Shown: positions 1-12,748 of the stretch, piece by piece
Layout: every line of letters starts with the position of its first letter
How positions within the stretch are numbered: the first letter of the stretch is position 1
The notes under the pieces: generated by a model
What the model was told of the DNA's origin: nothing
What the model saw: only the letters and a program-made list of their open reading frames with translations
Databases searched by the model: none
NCBI GenBank assembly: GCA_009363875.1
Contig: CM018688.1
Location: 63,918,541-63,982,540 of the forward strand
Length of the DNA: 64,000 nt
Source: Mikania micrantha
Taxonomy: Eukaryota > Streptophyta > Magnoliopsida > Asterales > Asteraceae
Direction: 5' to 3'
Position numbers and translations under genes: made by a program

Positions 1-1854
1 CACCTCACAAATAAACTTAAAACTCATTTTTAACTTAAAACTCTCAATCGGTCATTTTATCAAACACCTTATGTGCACCCAATTAACCACCTATGATCAT
101 TGATCCATAAAACCTCAATCAAACTCCATTATTTTTTTAACAAGATGAATAAGTTCATCATATTCATAAACAAACTCCATTGTAAAATCATCAAACTCAA
201 CATTTAAACACCAAGTTTAACCACCAATTTCATATACCCCATGAACACCATAACCCTCATTTATCATATCACATCTACATGCAAGATAATGATCAAAATG
301 TTGTTCCTAGATGATTACCACTATGAATAACAACATTTAACACCCTCCAAACACCCAAATTTCGTATTTCATCATACCCCGCTCATACCCCATATGAGAC
401 CCACGAAAATTACACCCAAAACACCCAAAATTTCATACCTTGTTGTTCTATGTTGCTAGTAGAACTCAAATCCTTGATTGCATTAATGATCAAGCCAAAA
501 CTCAAGCATCAATTGACAAATTTCCAGAAAATTTGAAGTCTTCTTGGTCTTTCCCTCTCTAGTCGTCGACACCCACAAGGAAAGGGTCTTATGACCAAAT
601 TTTGACCACCCTTTTCCTATAAAACCCCCTTTTAATTAAACTTTTAGCTAATTACAATTGTAGCCCTCCAACTACTAGTTAAATCTAACTAGTTATTACT
701 AACTAAGTTAAGTTAGTTAGCACCCACCATAATTTCAAAAGGATGAAATATAATTAAAACACCCATCAAATAATATTTAAAATAATTAAATCTTATAAAA
801 CACCCAATAATTAAAATAAACATAATTATACACCAATTATGTTCGTTTTATAATATTTCCCATAAATGGGTCGTTACATAACAACCTTGGGTTTTCGAGC
901 TCGAACACGAACACGAACTTACGTACACAATGTGATATAGGTAACCAGTGACCGATTAGTCTGAAGACTAGGAGCTTACTCATATAAATACTCATGTGAG
1001 TTTGCGGCCCCTTTCAAACTATTTTACATGCTTTCGAACTTGGGGAAGAATACATTTGTTGAGTCAAACTTTACTTGTACGAACATTTGTGTATGCTGGT
1101 TTATTAGAACAAACATTAAGTGTTGTATCGTAACAAAGTCCTCGCACAGTCTTGCCGTTAATGCGTATACAACGAGGTGAGTTTAGATAATACTATTGGG
1201 TGTGACGAACCCCACACGAAGCCAACTATGACTGGATGTCAGGACGCGTGTAATCCCAACCCATTGCCATTGCCATCACGATAGACATGGTGGAGGCTAG
1301 TGCAAACAAGTCTAGTTCGGTAGAGACGCAACTGACACTTGGAGCCTAGGGCTCAGACAAACATAAATAAATAGCATGACACATGACAAACATTTCTTTT
1401 GCTTATGATTATTGCTTATCAAAACCCGTGAACTCACCAACCTATGTGTCGACACTTTTCTTAACATGTATTCTCAGGTAACTAGGTAGCTTGCACACGG
1501 AAAAGGAATGCACCTATTGAAAAAAGCACAGGGCTTGCATCCATTCATACCGTGTCATTTTGAAACAAACAATATTTATTTCATTGTGTCTTTACAAAAC
1601 AATGTAGTGTATGTCATTTTTACTTTCCGCTGCATTCGAACAACTTTATTTTCCGCTGCCTAAACTACTTTTATATTTCCGCTGCTTTAGATAAATACTA
1701 TTCCGCTGCATTATTATAAACAACTTGATTTCTGTTAATGAAATGGTGTATTTTCAAACACATATAGAGTCGTTCTATATGACTAAGAGCTATGATTATG
1801 GCTACGTCACATCCAGCGGTCTGACATCTCAAGTGGGAATTTGAGGGTGTGACA
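1..1854 (+). repeat. 3' part of a Ty3-type LTR, left end outside the window
   Basis: AT-rich non-coding DNA ending in GAGGGTGTGACA at 1843-1854, the same TGTGACA end found on the two complete LTR insertions farther right. A stretch near 1436-1484 (caccaacct, then catg..ttctcaggt) recurs at the matching place in the LTRs at 20163-20206 and 36566-36614, which fixes the plus orientation. No protein-coding region is visible. The start is not in the window, so solo LTR and 3' LTR of a full element cannot be told apart. Short inverted repeats built on CTAACTAA/TTAGTTAG lie near 700-720. Confidence 0.6.
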
Positions 1855-1894
1855 GGTAACCAACCGCATACCACCACATCTGAAGGAAGTTTGC

Positions 1895-2335
1895 TGTTGG
1901 GATGTGTTTAAAGTTTTGATGTTTCATTAATCAATTAGGTTCTCAAAATCAGACAAGGATACAAGGGTTATCTCGAGAATGAAAGACGTCATTCTCGAGT
2001 TGGTCTAGCTTAGTGGGTTTTGGGCTTTGGCCTTGTAATTGGTAGTATAAGTATTTGGTTTTCTAGTCAGATTAGGGTTGTTCACTTGTTCATAATTTTC
2101 TATATTTCTTATTCCTTAGGGTTGAACAACATTGTACCAGTCAATTCTTAGAAACCGAGTGCAAGTAAACGCAAGCAATCGTATTTAAACCGAGTGCAAG
2201 TAAACGCAAGCAATCGTATTTATTTTCATCTTTTTCTTGATTGTTATTGTTCTTGCACGCATGTGATACCATTCCGAACTCTCACTTGTGATTGATAAAT
2301 TGATATCAATTTTAGATCCTGTAGCGGGACTAACA
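1895..2335 (+). repeat. copia-like LTR, about 441 bp
   Basis: Begins TGTTGGGATGTG and ends GGGACTAACA, giving TG...CA ends, and is followed two bases later by a primer-binding-site-like sequence at 2338. Small size and AT-rich content fit a Ty1/copia LTR. It contains a perfect 34-bp tandem duplication at 2154-2221. No gag or pol follows, because the element is cut off by telomere-like repeats and LINE A. The copia assignment rests only on LTR size and ends. Confidence 0.6.
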
Positions 2336-2773
2336 ATTGGTATCATAGCATCAGAACCGGTTTGTGGCTCATAGTTGGTATCGATTTTGCAAAAGAAAGG
2401 TATTTTGAAAATTTTTCAGCGTTCTTAGCGTTCTTAGTTTATTTTTATTGAAAAAGGTGTGTTTAATCCGTGTTATAGTGTTTCTCGAGTTTTCATATTG
2501 TTCATAACGATCAGGATAAATCTTTTCGAGATTAACACGATATGTGCATTTAAATTTCAAATCTTCATTATTTTCGGATAAATTTCAAATCTTCATTATT
2601 TTCGGATCTGATTTATTTCTTTTATCGAATATAGCTAAGTTTCAAGAACACATTAATTCGAACTGTGGGTATTTGTTATCATTTTCTCTAATTCGAACTG
2701 TGTACATTCTCGATTGGTGGTGTTCTCAAGTTTGGTCATCTATTGTGCTTTCGAGAAAAGATTAGTCTCGATT
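2336..2773 (+). mobile_element. primer-binding site and leader remnant of the copia-like element
   Basis: Positions 2338-2349 read tggtatcatagc, one base different from the usual complement of initiator methionine tRNA (tggtatcagagc). The following ~420 bp is T-rich leader without a credible protein. It contains a perfect 28-bp tandem duplication at 2552-2579 and 2580-2607. The element stops at about 2773, where telomere-like repeats begin, so the rest was lost or lies elsewhere. Confidence 0.55.
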
Positions 2774-2812
2774 GTTTGTTTAGGGTTTAGGGTTATGGTT
2801 TAGAGTTTAGGG
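2774..2812 (+). repeat. telomere-like TTTAGGG repeats at the tail of LINE A
   Basis: About five units of TTTAGGG, some altered (ttatggt, tttagag), run directly into the oligo(T) that is the poly(A) end of LINE A read on the plus strand. The last unit before the junction is canonical. Confidence 0.85.
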
Positions 2813-4577
2813 TTTTTTTTTTTGATAAAGGGCTTTTGCCCGGAAAAAAATTATAACACCAAAAAATTACAAAACAAAGGGGGCATCCCCCCTATACTTA
2901 ACCCAGTTCCTAAAACAGGCTTTAGGAACCCAAAAAATGGACAGAATAAGCTTTCCTTTCACACCCAACTATACAAAAACGAGTGGATACCTATAATGTT
3001 TAAACCAATACAAATATACAACATAGCATAATTAAGCAAACAATACATATGGGATAAAATCCTAGCAAGACTCAAAAGACAAGGATGCACGATGCTCCCA
3101 ATAACATCATCCGTGGTACAAGGATCATAATACATCTCCCTTCTTTGGCACTTTTGCTCAAAAGCCCATATGTAGACCCACGCGAAGCAGATGGCTAGAC
3201 CAAACATCATGACATCCCAAGATTGCAAGTGAATAGAAGTACTAGCAAGTTTAGTAAAATATTCAATACACATGGCCTCATAAAACCTGCATGGCAACCC
3301 ATTCGAAACTAAAATAAGGATGTTGCAATTCATTGAGTTCCACGTTGTGGTCCAATCCCAACCCAGGCCCATATAAGTTCCATACCCAACCCTTTGTGGA
3401 GATAAGAAGTGGTCAGCCAAGACACCAGGTCAGTAGCATTTCAGCCTACCCACACAGCAGGCCGCCCCAGCCAACCAACAGCACAACCAGGCCAACCTGC
3501 AGGCTGCTCAACACGATTGCCTAGCCACCCAGCACCATTTACCCTCCAATTGCACCTTTGTCTTTGCTGGACACTCCAATACCCATATATTCTACTTAAG
3601 ATACAATTCATAGCTTCCAACAGTTGATCAAGGTGAAGGTCTGTATGGCTGCCATATGTATCCCACCAGAAGCAATTGAGAAGATGGCAATCCTCAGGAA
3701 GCAATAGGCACCAGCAACACCTGGGCAATCCCATTTCCCAACCCCCAGCTCTGTTCACATAGGTGTACCCATAGAAATACTCAACATAGCCAATATGCTT
3801 GGTCCACACAAACATAAACCATAACACAAAGGGTCCCAACCGAGAGGCCAACTCCCAGCATATCCACATCCCAGATCTGCACAAAAACAGGTACCCCCAA
3901 CAGCCTCCAGAGCTAAAAAAGGACCACAGAACCCATTCGATGACAGTGCCTCTTATCTCCCAGCAAAAACTCCACACCATACCCCAACCCAAATTGCCAT
4001 ACTTGATCAAATTCCTTGAATAATCCCTCACAGAGGGCCTCCATTGCTGCCCAACCCAACCGATCAGCATAGCCCGCCTCGAGTCCCTGCCATAATTGCA
4101 GCAGCTAGGCCAGCTGGTAATCAGATCCTTCCTAGCCCAATGAGCACAAATCCCTTGAATGTCATTAGTTGGACCAGCAGCCATAAATCCCATCAGCCAC
4201 CTGTGTAAAGAAACAACCCAACCCATCCAACAATTTCCCCATATGATATGATTAGAACCTACCTCACCACATCTACTCTCAGCACTCAAAAAGAAATTGG
4301 TGTAAGATGTGATGTGGTTAGTGTGCCAACCCACACCACCCATACCCCAAAACTGAGTATTATCAATAACACACCCCAACCAGTTTCCCCCTACAAACCC
4401 ACTCTCATAATATAGATGAAGGCAATAAAAGCCTGCACCACAAAAATAAAGTATCTAATATCAAGGATTTCATAGCATTTTTATTCTCTATTTTCCTTCT
4501 GCTCCCATATCCCCATCTACCCCAATGCAGAATAGGCTCGTTAGTCAAAAAAATATGCATACTCCCCATTTGGACTT
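2813..4577 (-). other. LINE A 3' UTR with terminal hairpin
   Basis: Sequence between the ORF2 stop and the poly(A). The extreme 3' end carries the stem gggc 2830-2833 with gccc 2838-2841 and a four-base loop, 10-15 bases from the oligo(A). Open minus-strand stretches (3441-4379, 2959-3420) encode tryptophan-, cysteine- and glycine-rich peptides with no recognisable domain. I take these as by-products of the TG-rich composition, although LINEs F and H show similar stretches. Confidence 0.7.
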
Positions 4578-7500
4578 TCATTTCCACCCACAGATTAAAC
4601 AATTGCTGCCCCCATCAAGTTTCCATTTTATACCCTGTAACTTCCAAAGTTGTGCAACCTGGATAGCAGCCCTGGTCTTCCGTAAAGTCAGGCCGAGTAA
4701 TATTAAACGAACCACCTGTTGGATGATGTTCATGATCACTGTAGCCAACCTCTCTTTGTGCTCATGCATACGAATATTCCGCCCTTGCCAAATATAGTAG
4801 ACCCCCGCACCCAAAGTCAGATGGTTAACTATACTCCAGATATAATTGGTTCTGCTTGGGGTTAGATTCTGGTTACATAGCAGGTTAAGGTTACTAGTGT
4901 TCCTATCCCATTTAGAAATCCCACAGAAAGGACATTGAAAAAACAAATGGTCATGGCTATCCGGACCCTGTTTACATAACACACAAGTTAACACCAGATC
5001 CCTATTCCACAAGCTAACAATATCATGGGTTCTAAGCCTACCTTTGACAGCTAACCATAAAATAAAGGCATACCTAGGGATGTTCTGAGAAAACTAAACT
5101 CTATCCGCCCAGGTCACCTCATTCCCTCTCTCCCGAATATCTAACCACACATTAGCTACTGAGAACTCCCCTTCCTGCCCACTCGAATCTCTCCAGACCA
5201 ATCGGTCTTCCTGGTCAATCCTAAGGGTAGCGGGTTGGGCCTGCACCAAAGTTGGGTACCTACTCTCCTAGCCCTCAGGCCACTTCCAAAGATTGTTGTC
5301 AATGACATCCTTCACCAGGGACAAATGATTTAGCCCTCCCTCACACCTCACCCTATCAGACAATAGGGTGTCAATGGGGCCAACCGGGTGCCAGTTATCA
5401 TACCACAAAGACGTAGATCCACCATTGCCTATTTTATGGACAATATGAACCCTCAACCTGTCCCGATATTCCATAATATTCCTTCATTCCCAACTAGTAT
5501 CCTTACGGTTGTTGACCTCCCAAAAGTTTATGCCTTTAAACCTATAAACATGAATCCATTTAGCCCACAAGGAATCTTTCTTAGCTAGAATGTTCCAAAT
5601 GTGCTTAGAAATCAAGGCAACATTCCAAGTTTTGACCTTTTTGATACCTAAGCCTCCTTGCTGCATAGGAGTGCAAACTTCCTACCACCTAACTTTGGCC
5701 TTGCCCCTTTGCATCTCCCCATGGCACCATAAAAAACCCCGAATAAGGCGTTCAATCTCCTTAGCCACAGATGAAGGAAGGATAAACACCGAGGACCAGT
5801 AGACTTGAATGGAGCTTAAGACAGAGGAAATAAGCATGAGTCTACCCGCGAAAGAAGGGCCTTATTTTTCCAATCACTGACTTTCTTCTTCACCTTATCA
5901 ATGAGGGGCTTACAATCCTTATGATGTAATCTAGTGGAGATCAAGGGCACACCCAAGTATGTCACTGGGAGTTGTCCCTCCTTGAATTGGACCAAATCAG
6001 CAATTTCAGCTCTAACTTGGGGGCTAACATTACCATAATAGACTGTGCTCTTTGGCAAACCAGGGGTCAGCCCTGAAGCCTCTTTAAATTCCTCCAAAGC
6101 TCCCATCAAGGTCATCACCGATTCCTTATTTCCATAGGAAAAAAGAAACAGGTCATCTGCAAAGCACAAATGAGGAAGCTGCACCTGTTGTCAATGCCAA
6201 TGGTACTTAAACTCATTGTTTTGTTCCATTTTTCTCTAGATCATGAGAGACAACACCTGCATTACCAGTGTAAACAGGTAGGGGGACATAGGATCCCCTT
6301 GTATAAGGCCTCTACTACCCTTGAAAAACCCCTTTTGTTCTCCATTGATAGAGATGGCAAAGGAAGGGGAGGTAACACAAGCCATAATCCATTTGACCAT
6401 ATTATCATGAAACCCAAAGAAGGATAGACAGTTCCTAAGGAATTGCCAATCAACTGTGTCATAGGCCTTTTGGATGTCTATTTTAAAAGCACACCTGGGC
6501 TGAATTCTGTTCCTATGATAGTTGCGACCCGGTATGAAAGCACACTTACTGTCATCTACAATCTCAACAAGGGACCCCTTAATCCTATTAGCAATTATTT
6601 TGCTAATACACTTATACAACACATTGCAACAAGAGATGGGCCTAAAGTCTGTGACCAGGCGAGGGGTTCCAGTCTTGGCCACCAAAGCAATGACAGTGGC
6701 ATTAATTTCCCTCTGGATTTTACTATTGGAAAAGAAATCCTTAATAGCACTACAAATCTCCTTACCCACTATGTGCCAGGAAGCCTTAAAAAACTTAGCC
6801 GAGAAGCCATCAGGCCCCGGGGCCTTGTTATCGTCTATGCCAAACATCGCTTCCTTGATCTCCTCATCTGAAACTACACGAACCATATGTTCAGCCATCT
6901 AAGTTGGAATTTTCCTAACAAACAGAGACTTCGGGTCTGAAATGGGTAGCACTCCGTAGGCTGCCCCAAACACATTTTGGAAGTGGGTCACAAACGCACT
7001 AGCAACATTAGGACCCGAAAACAATTGTCCCTGAGAATCTAGAATGGCATGTATCATGCACCTATTATTCTTCCCCTTGACCACCTTATGAAAGTAACTA
7101 GTGTTCTGGTCTCCGTCTTTAAGCCAAGCAATCTTAGCTTTTGGTCTTAAAAAACACTCCTCATCTCTAATCGCCTCACCATAGGCCATTAGGTAATTGC
7201 CTTCTTCCTCCCTCAAAACCTTGTTTTCCGGATCATTAACCATCTCAGATTGGACAATCTGTAACTCATATTTGAGATGTTTCACCTTTTCAAACAGCTG
7301 TTTATAATTCAATTTACGCAAGGGCTTCTTTAACTACTTAAGTTTTGAAACAACTCCAAACATAGGAAACCCCGGGACCTGGGTTTCCCATCCTTTCCTA
7401 ACTATGGGTAGAAATTCAGGTTTGGTCACAAGGTAGTTAGGAAACCTAAAAGGTTTAGAGGCAGCCCTCGTTCTCTCCGGGAAATTAACCATAATTGGGG

Positions 7501-8131
7501 TATGGTCAGACTGCAAAAACGGCATGAATTTTGGATTAGCCATGGAGAACCTAGACACAAATTCAGCATTCGTAACTACTCTATCCAGTTTTTTCAACAG
7601 GCCCCCCACCCTGCCCAGGCTTGTATTCCAAATGAATTTCAAGCCAGTCGAGTAGATATCATCTAGTTCAACATCGGCCAAACAATCATGGATTTCATGC
7701 ATACTTCTAGACATGCTCGAAGAACCTTGGGATCTCTCACTAGGATCAATAACCGCATTAAAATCCCCCAAGAGCAGCCAAGGATTGTCAGCTACAACCA
7801 GCTTGTGGCCCTTTAGAGAGTCCCAACAGGCCCTTCGAGGTTGCAAACGATGGTGGGCATAAACAAAAGAGCAATAAACCATCAGGTTAACATGCACAGG
7901 GTTCCAGCTAACTATAATTCTCGTACCCCCTTGACAAACACCAGAAATAGAATCCCATTCCCAATTCCCAAAAACTCGCTGACAAACCTTGGACAAATCC
8001 TTCCTAGCCACATGAGACTCAATAACACAATAGACATGGTAAGTTTCAGAGGCCATATGATCAATAAGCATATGCTGTCTCGTAGCACTATTCAGCCCTC
8101 CAACATTCCAAGCTGTGATCTGCAGCCCCAT
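4578..8131 (-). pseudogene. LINE A ORF2: endonuclease/reverse transcriptase, broken
   Basis: ORF2 would nick target DNA and copy the LINE RNA there. The AP-endonuclease domain (8131-7334) shows WNVGG, the ESH glutamate, LLGDFNA and SDHTPI; about 20 residues are missing near 7870. A linker lies at 7321-6899. RT block one (6898-6236) shows KAPGPDG and QGDPMSPYLF but lacks about 15 residues after CAFIPG. The FADD active site lies in 6184-5816. The C-terminal knuckle CVLC..HDHLFF is at 5012-4578. In-frame TAG codons and several frameshifts break it; one TAG near 5090 replaces a conserved Trp and one near 6899 a conserved Gln. The ATG at 8131-8129 lies in TAATG, as at the ORF1/ORF2 junction of LINE H. 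Confidence 0.85.
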
Positions 8132-8141
8132 TAACAACTTT

Positions 8142-8164
8142 GGGGGGGGGGGGGGGGGGGGGGG
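8142..8164 (+). repeat. homopolymer of 23 G between ORF1 and ORF2 of LINE A
   Basis: An uninterrupted G run (C run on the LINE sense strand) just before the ORF2 start. A second CTTTGGGGGG follows about 20 bases on, suggesting slippage growth of a shorter original run. Its exact length is uncertain in any assembly. Confidence 0.9.
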
Positions 8165-10617
8165 CTCCCTTCACCACTAACAGCTTTGGGGGGAGAACCC
8201 AAAAGCTGAGCCTGTAAAAAACAAGCAGCCCCACTCCTATCTGGGTCTACCTCCTCAATACATTAATCTAGGTCAATTTTCATTACTTTAAGTAGATAAT
8301 GAAAGTATTCCCATTCCCCTTGAACCCACTTAGCTTGGTCTACTGCTCTAACCGATTTGAACTCCTTCAGCCTATTATAGATAGCCCTTTTGTCTCTGTT
8401 GGATATATCAAAATCTGGGATCTCCTCCTCTGGATCATATCCAACTGGCATGAGCTCATCATCCTCCCTATTCCTATTTCTCATAGACCTTCTCCTAGGT
8501 AGGTTCTCATGAGCCCTCCTATTCTTATCCTTTCCTTGTCTACCTTCCCTACCCCCATCGTTTGGTCGCGGGACCCTGACACTCCTACTACTAGTGTTCA
8601 CATCACTACCCCCCGATTCCCTACCCTCCTCATCTAACAGATCAAACATATTCCTTGTGGGTATCTGTAGGTCATCAACACTAGTAACCTTTTCCTTACC
8701 ATTGGTGTGGGTTTGGGTTAGGTTTTTGTTTTGAGAGAAGTTAGGATTTGAGTTATATGTGGGCTGGGATTTCTGTGTTTCAGGTGCTGAAATATTGGGT
8801 TTTGAGACATACCTGGAATGTAGTTATCCTTGGTTAACTACTAGTATTTGGCACTCACGGTCCATTCGAACTCCCATTTTGGCTAACATTTCTTTGACCC
8901 CCTGTTGTGGTTCTTGAGTTCCCCTTCTTTTTATTTTGATCACTTCCCAGATTATTCTCTTTTCTAGCCCGTACCACTGTAAAGCCGTCCTCATCCCTTG
9001 CATTCTTGTCATTTTCCCTAACAACCTGGTTGTTCACTTCATCCTTCTTCTTCTGTTTTTCAGCTTCTATTTGGATTTCTTCATCAGTCTTGGGCCTGAG
9101 TTTGCATAACCTAAGAGAGTGGCCAAACACTTTGCTATGTGAGCAAACATTGGGCTTCCATTGATAAGAAACATCTAGTTTTGACAACCTAGCTGGTCTC
9201 ATGTTAACTGCTGGGAATTCTATCTCAATTGAGTCTGGTAGATTACTACTGGCTAGAACATCCATTAGGACCCTAGCATATCCCATCTTACCCTTCTTGT
9301 TTGAACATCTTTCCTGAGTAACCTTGTCCATTAAAATGGGGATCCCAATCCCACTGATGATTTTACTGAGGCCACGGCCCGTCCATAATTCAAAGGGGAC
9401 ATTATGAACAGTCACCCACAGAGGGATCATCGCCAGTTCCACTTTCTCCAAACAAACCCCTAGTTCCCATTTATTAAGAAAAATGAGGACATTGTTGACC
9501 ATCCACGGCCCATTTTCTAATACATTTTTCAGGCCTTCCTCACTCTTGAATTTGAAGTAGTAAAAACAAACCGCACTCTTAGAGATGCTATCCAAGTCAT
9601 AATTCCTCCAAAGTCTCCGTAAAAAAGAGTTAACCGCATAAAAATCTAGAGATGTGCCAAGGAAATACCCATACAGATGAAGAGCAAAGGTTTTGGCCGA
9701 GTACCTTAAGTCGTCCTGAGATATCATCACCCTTTTCCCCCCTTCCGGTGTCTCTTGAGGAGGGATGTATTCTAATCGAGTCTCCTCAGTATCATTATTA
9801 GCCTTAATATGTTCTGCAAATGTTAACCTACCTGTTCTGTTAATCTCCCAGGCATTTGGCGTTTGCTGGTTGTTTCCTCCCCCATGAGGTGCTCGGCCAA
9901 CCCCAGTAGTTTCATTACCCATCACCTTTTCTTTATTCCCGTCCCCTTCATTCTCTTTGCCAGGTATGTTTGTATCAGCATTCTTGATCAGATCATTTTG
10001 TGGGTGTAGTTCATCAGTAGTACTCGTCCTCCCCAACCCAGAAGTAGGGACACTGTCAATCATAGATAATTCAGGGATTGAGAACCTATAATCATGGCAT
10101 TCCTCCTCTTGGCTTCCCTCCTCGCTTTGACTATCATCAGTATACGGTTCACCTTCAATCTCCATGTTCGGTTCAGAATTAGGGTTCCATTCTGGTGTAG
10201 CAGGAACCGAACCTTCCAAATTGGTGTTGTAAATTTGTTGTATAACCTAATTAGACAGAGGATTACCTGTAATGGATTGGGTGACATTCGGGAATCCCAT
10301 GCAAGTGCCACCATTCAGCCCTCCTAAGTCGACCTGTTCAATCACAGGTCCCCCCGTCTCCCAAATTGGTTCTTCGTATAGTGTTCATCCATGTTATCAG
10401 GCCTTAATTTACTAACCTCATTCTGAAATTGCACTACTTCTAGCTCAACAAATGACGAAGACCCCTTATTGCACGAGTTCTCCTTCGCTTTCTTGGATTT
10501 CATGTTGATCGCCAGTTTGTTTTCCACCTTCTTATTCTGATTTTTGACAGATTTTCTGGTATGACTCTGATCAGGAGGGTGCTCTAGTACCGGATTGAAT
10601 GTTGAAGGATCCATCAC
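8165..10617 (-). pseudogene. LINE A ORF1, DUF4283/zinc-knuckle protein, broken
   Basis: ORF1 proteins of plant L1 elements bind the LINE RNA and form the transposition particle. Three frame segments are visible: an N-terminal basic part (10617-10342), the DUF4283 core (about 9740-9050, with LYGYFLGT and GPWMVNN), and a C-terminal acidic part (8649-8263). The knuckle reads CSHSKVFGHSLRLC, so the second Cys is Ser; the copies in B, D, E and G keep all four ligands. The C-terminal part resembles that of LINE G and LINE H ORF1. An early TAA at 8263 and frameshifts near 8850 and 10220-10340 make it non-functional. Confidence 0.8.
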
Positions 10618-10744
10618 CCTTTGAAAACCTTAGTAGACAACCGGAAGAAGACTGGTAATCGGACCCCAAGTAACCAATCGGCCAGAGAGCAGAGAAAAAG
10701 ATAAAAGAGAAAAAAATCATGCAAATGAAACCCTTAGTGTTTAG
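10618..10744 (-). other. LINE A 5' UTR and telomere-like remnant
   Basis: A purine-rich plus strand with gccagagagc, shared with the 5' end of LINE G (56700-56778). The last ~16 bases (cccttagtgtttag) are a worn telomere-like unit separating A from the tail of B. Confidence 0.6.
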
Positions 10745-10761
10745 TTTTTTTTTTTTTTTTT

Positions 10762-12748
10762 AAAAAAGACAGAGCGTTGGCAAAATTTATTAAAAAAAGA
10801 ATGAAAGAATACAGACAACGGCATAGGTTTCTAAATTAAAGAAACCTACCCAAAGAAAAAACAAACTAAGTAATGTCCATAAGAGACGATACACTGGGAA
10901 ATAACAAAAGAAATAACATAATCCCTAGCCCCTCACACCTTGTAGTCCCAGCTAAGTTCAAGAATTTCTCTAACATTTTGAAGTCTTTTTGATACTAGCC
11001 AATCCAGTAGTATATTCCATGGCATACCACAATTCGGTTCCAATACGTAGCCAAGTAATATTATTTGCATTGCATGGCCGTCCCAACCTCTTCCACGTGA
11101 CTATCCTGTTCCATGCATGCATTGTGACCATAATCCCCTTGCATAGCCAAGCACTTATATGTCTTCTCCGCCGCTTTCCTTTTCCTTTGACCGTATATGA
11201 GTCTTGAACCAGTTGCCCCAAGCCTTTTTCCCTTCTAGTACAACAACAGTGATCCCCAGTGGTCATATCTCCCCCATGCATGATCATGTGTAGCTTGTAT
11301 GTAGTCTTTTCCTTATGCATCTGTTGAGCTTGCCACCTTCTTTCAGCCTTGCGACTAGAGCTGTCACATGGCCCTGAAAAAACAAGAAACTCCCCATATT
11401 GACCCATCCCTTTCCCTCCATGATCATGCAAGATATTTGCATGAAGATGGCCTCTCGAAAGAAGAGTGAGAGATGTGCATTTTGTACCAACCTTTATCCC
11501 TCTCCATGATGGTTCCCGAAGGTTAAGTTGTTGATCACTCACACTCAAAGGTTGTATCTCTTCGCTCTTTAGGGTGGTGCATAGTGTGTCAATTGTATCA
11601 ACCCTCGCCCTACCATTACCTTCAACCTCACATAGCATCGTTGGCTCCCGGAAATCCCATACCCCCTATAGGTATTGTGTTTTGTGGTATAATGATAACC
11701 TCTCGAAGGCAGCGTGCTTAGTGTGCATGTAGTACCAACCTGCATCCCTCCCTAAAATGGCTCCCGGAAATGATGATGTTTATCCCTCTCTCTCAAGTGA
11801 TGTGTACTCTCACTCTTGATGGTAGTGGTGTGTGTGTTCCCGGTACCAAACCCCCACCCTACTAACCCATGAGTTCTCACCATATGCCTACTGTCCCATC
11901 CGTCCCAATCCCATGTGTTACGATGATGATACTCATCAGACGCATAATGTTTGCCTCGCGAAATCAGGTGCTTATGTGTGTAGCGTGTACCAACCAGATT
12001 CCCTCCCAATGATGTTTCCCAAGTATTGCACTTGTTCCCTCTTTCTCTCAGGTAGTAGTTCACATCTCTCTTGATGGTGGTGCTCGGTGTGTGTTTTGTA
12101 CCAATCCCCCTCCCCACCATGCCCATAAACCTTTCTCTCTGATTGTGGTGTGCGTACCGCTGTTCGGTTGCCCAACCATCCCCATGAGTATTACAAGAAG
12201 TATTTGTACTTGGCAGCTGTAGAGTGTGGTGTGTGGTGTGTGTCCCTTCCCATCTCCCTTCCCTGTCCAGGTCATTTATACTACTTGAGCCAACCCTTCC
12301 CCGTTCCATTTCTTTCCCCTTTACCATAAGTCTATTTTCCCAATCCAACCCCCCATTAGTTCTGCCCATGGTGTTGTACCTGATGATCTTGGCATCCCAC
12401 AAAAGTTTATTATGAGCTTCCCACCTTCTGCCCCGTTTCATTGCACCATGCATCCATCTCTTGTCATGGCCCACTTCATCTCTCCTTGGGCAACCTTCTA
12501 AACCGATCCAAAAGAAGGAGTATCTGTGAACCTGCATGACAACAGCAAATAAAACAACTGAAGAATTATACTTCACTTTCCCCATTAGGATTCTATTGCC
12601 GGTCCTCCGTCCCATGTGTTGTTTTTCCTGATGCATTGTCTTCATTCCTAACTGGCCTTCTTGGTCTCTTCTCCTCCATGAGCTAGAATCCCCATTTTAG
12701 GCTTGCCTTGATAGTTTGAGGATTCTTGTGTATCCGAAGCCCTTGTAG
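10762..12748 (-). other. LINE B 3' UTR with about 250-bp imperfect tandem repeats
   Basis: About 2 kb between the ORF2 end and the poly(A). Within 11455-12200 three units of roughly 250 bp repeat, each with a gtaccaacc motif (near 11490, 11740 and 11990), a following ccctccc block, and later a cttgatggt..gtgtgtg block (near 11815 and 12070). Long minus-strand open stretches (12645-11752, 11638-10970) cover the repeats but show no domain; I do not call them genes. Confidence 0.65.

Larger units (their letters stand above)
2813..10728 (-). mobile_element. LINE A, near full-length but decayed L1-clade element
   Basis: Reading on the minus strand, it has a 5' UTR with a CTCTCTGGCCGATTGG motif, ORF1 (10617-8165), ORF2 (8131-4578), a long 3' UTR, a GGGC/GCCC hairpin and a poly(A) end at 2813-2823. 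Both reading frames are broken by stops and indels. Its tail sequence matches LINEs D, F, G and H. The right end is followed by a minimal telomere-like remnant (10729-10744) and then by the tail of LINE B. Confidence 0.85.

Noticed and set aside
3441..4379. 312-codon minus-strand frame in LINE A
   Set aside because: It lies in the 3' UTR, has biased W/C/G composition and no domain. Kept only as part of the 3' UTR note.
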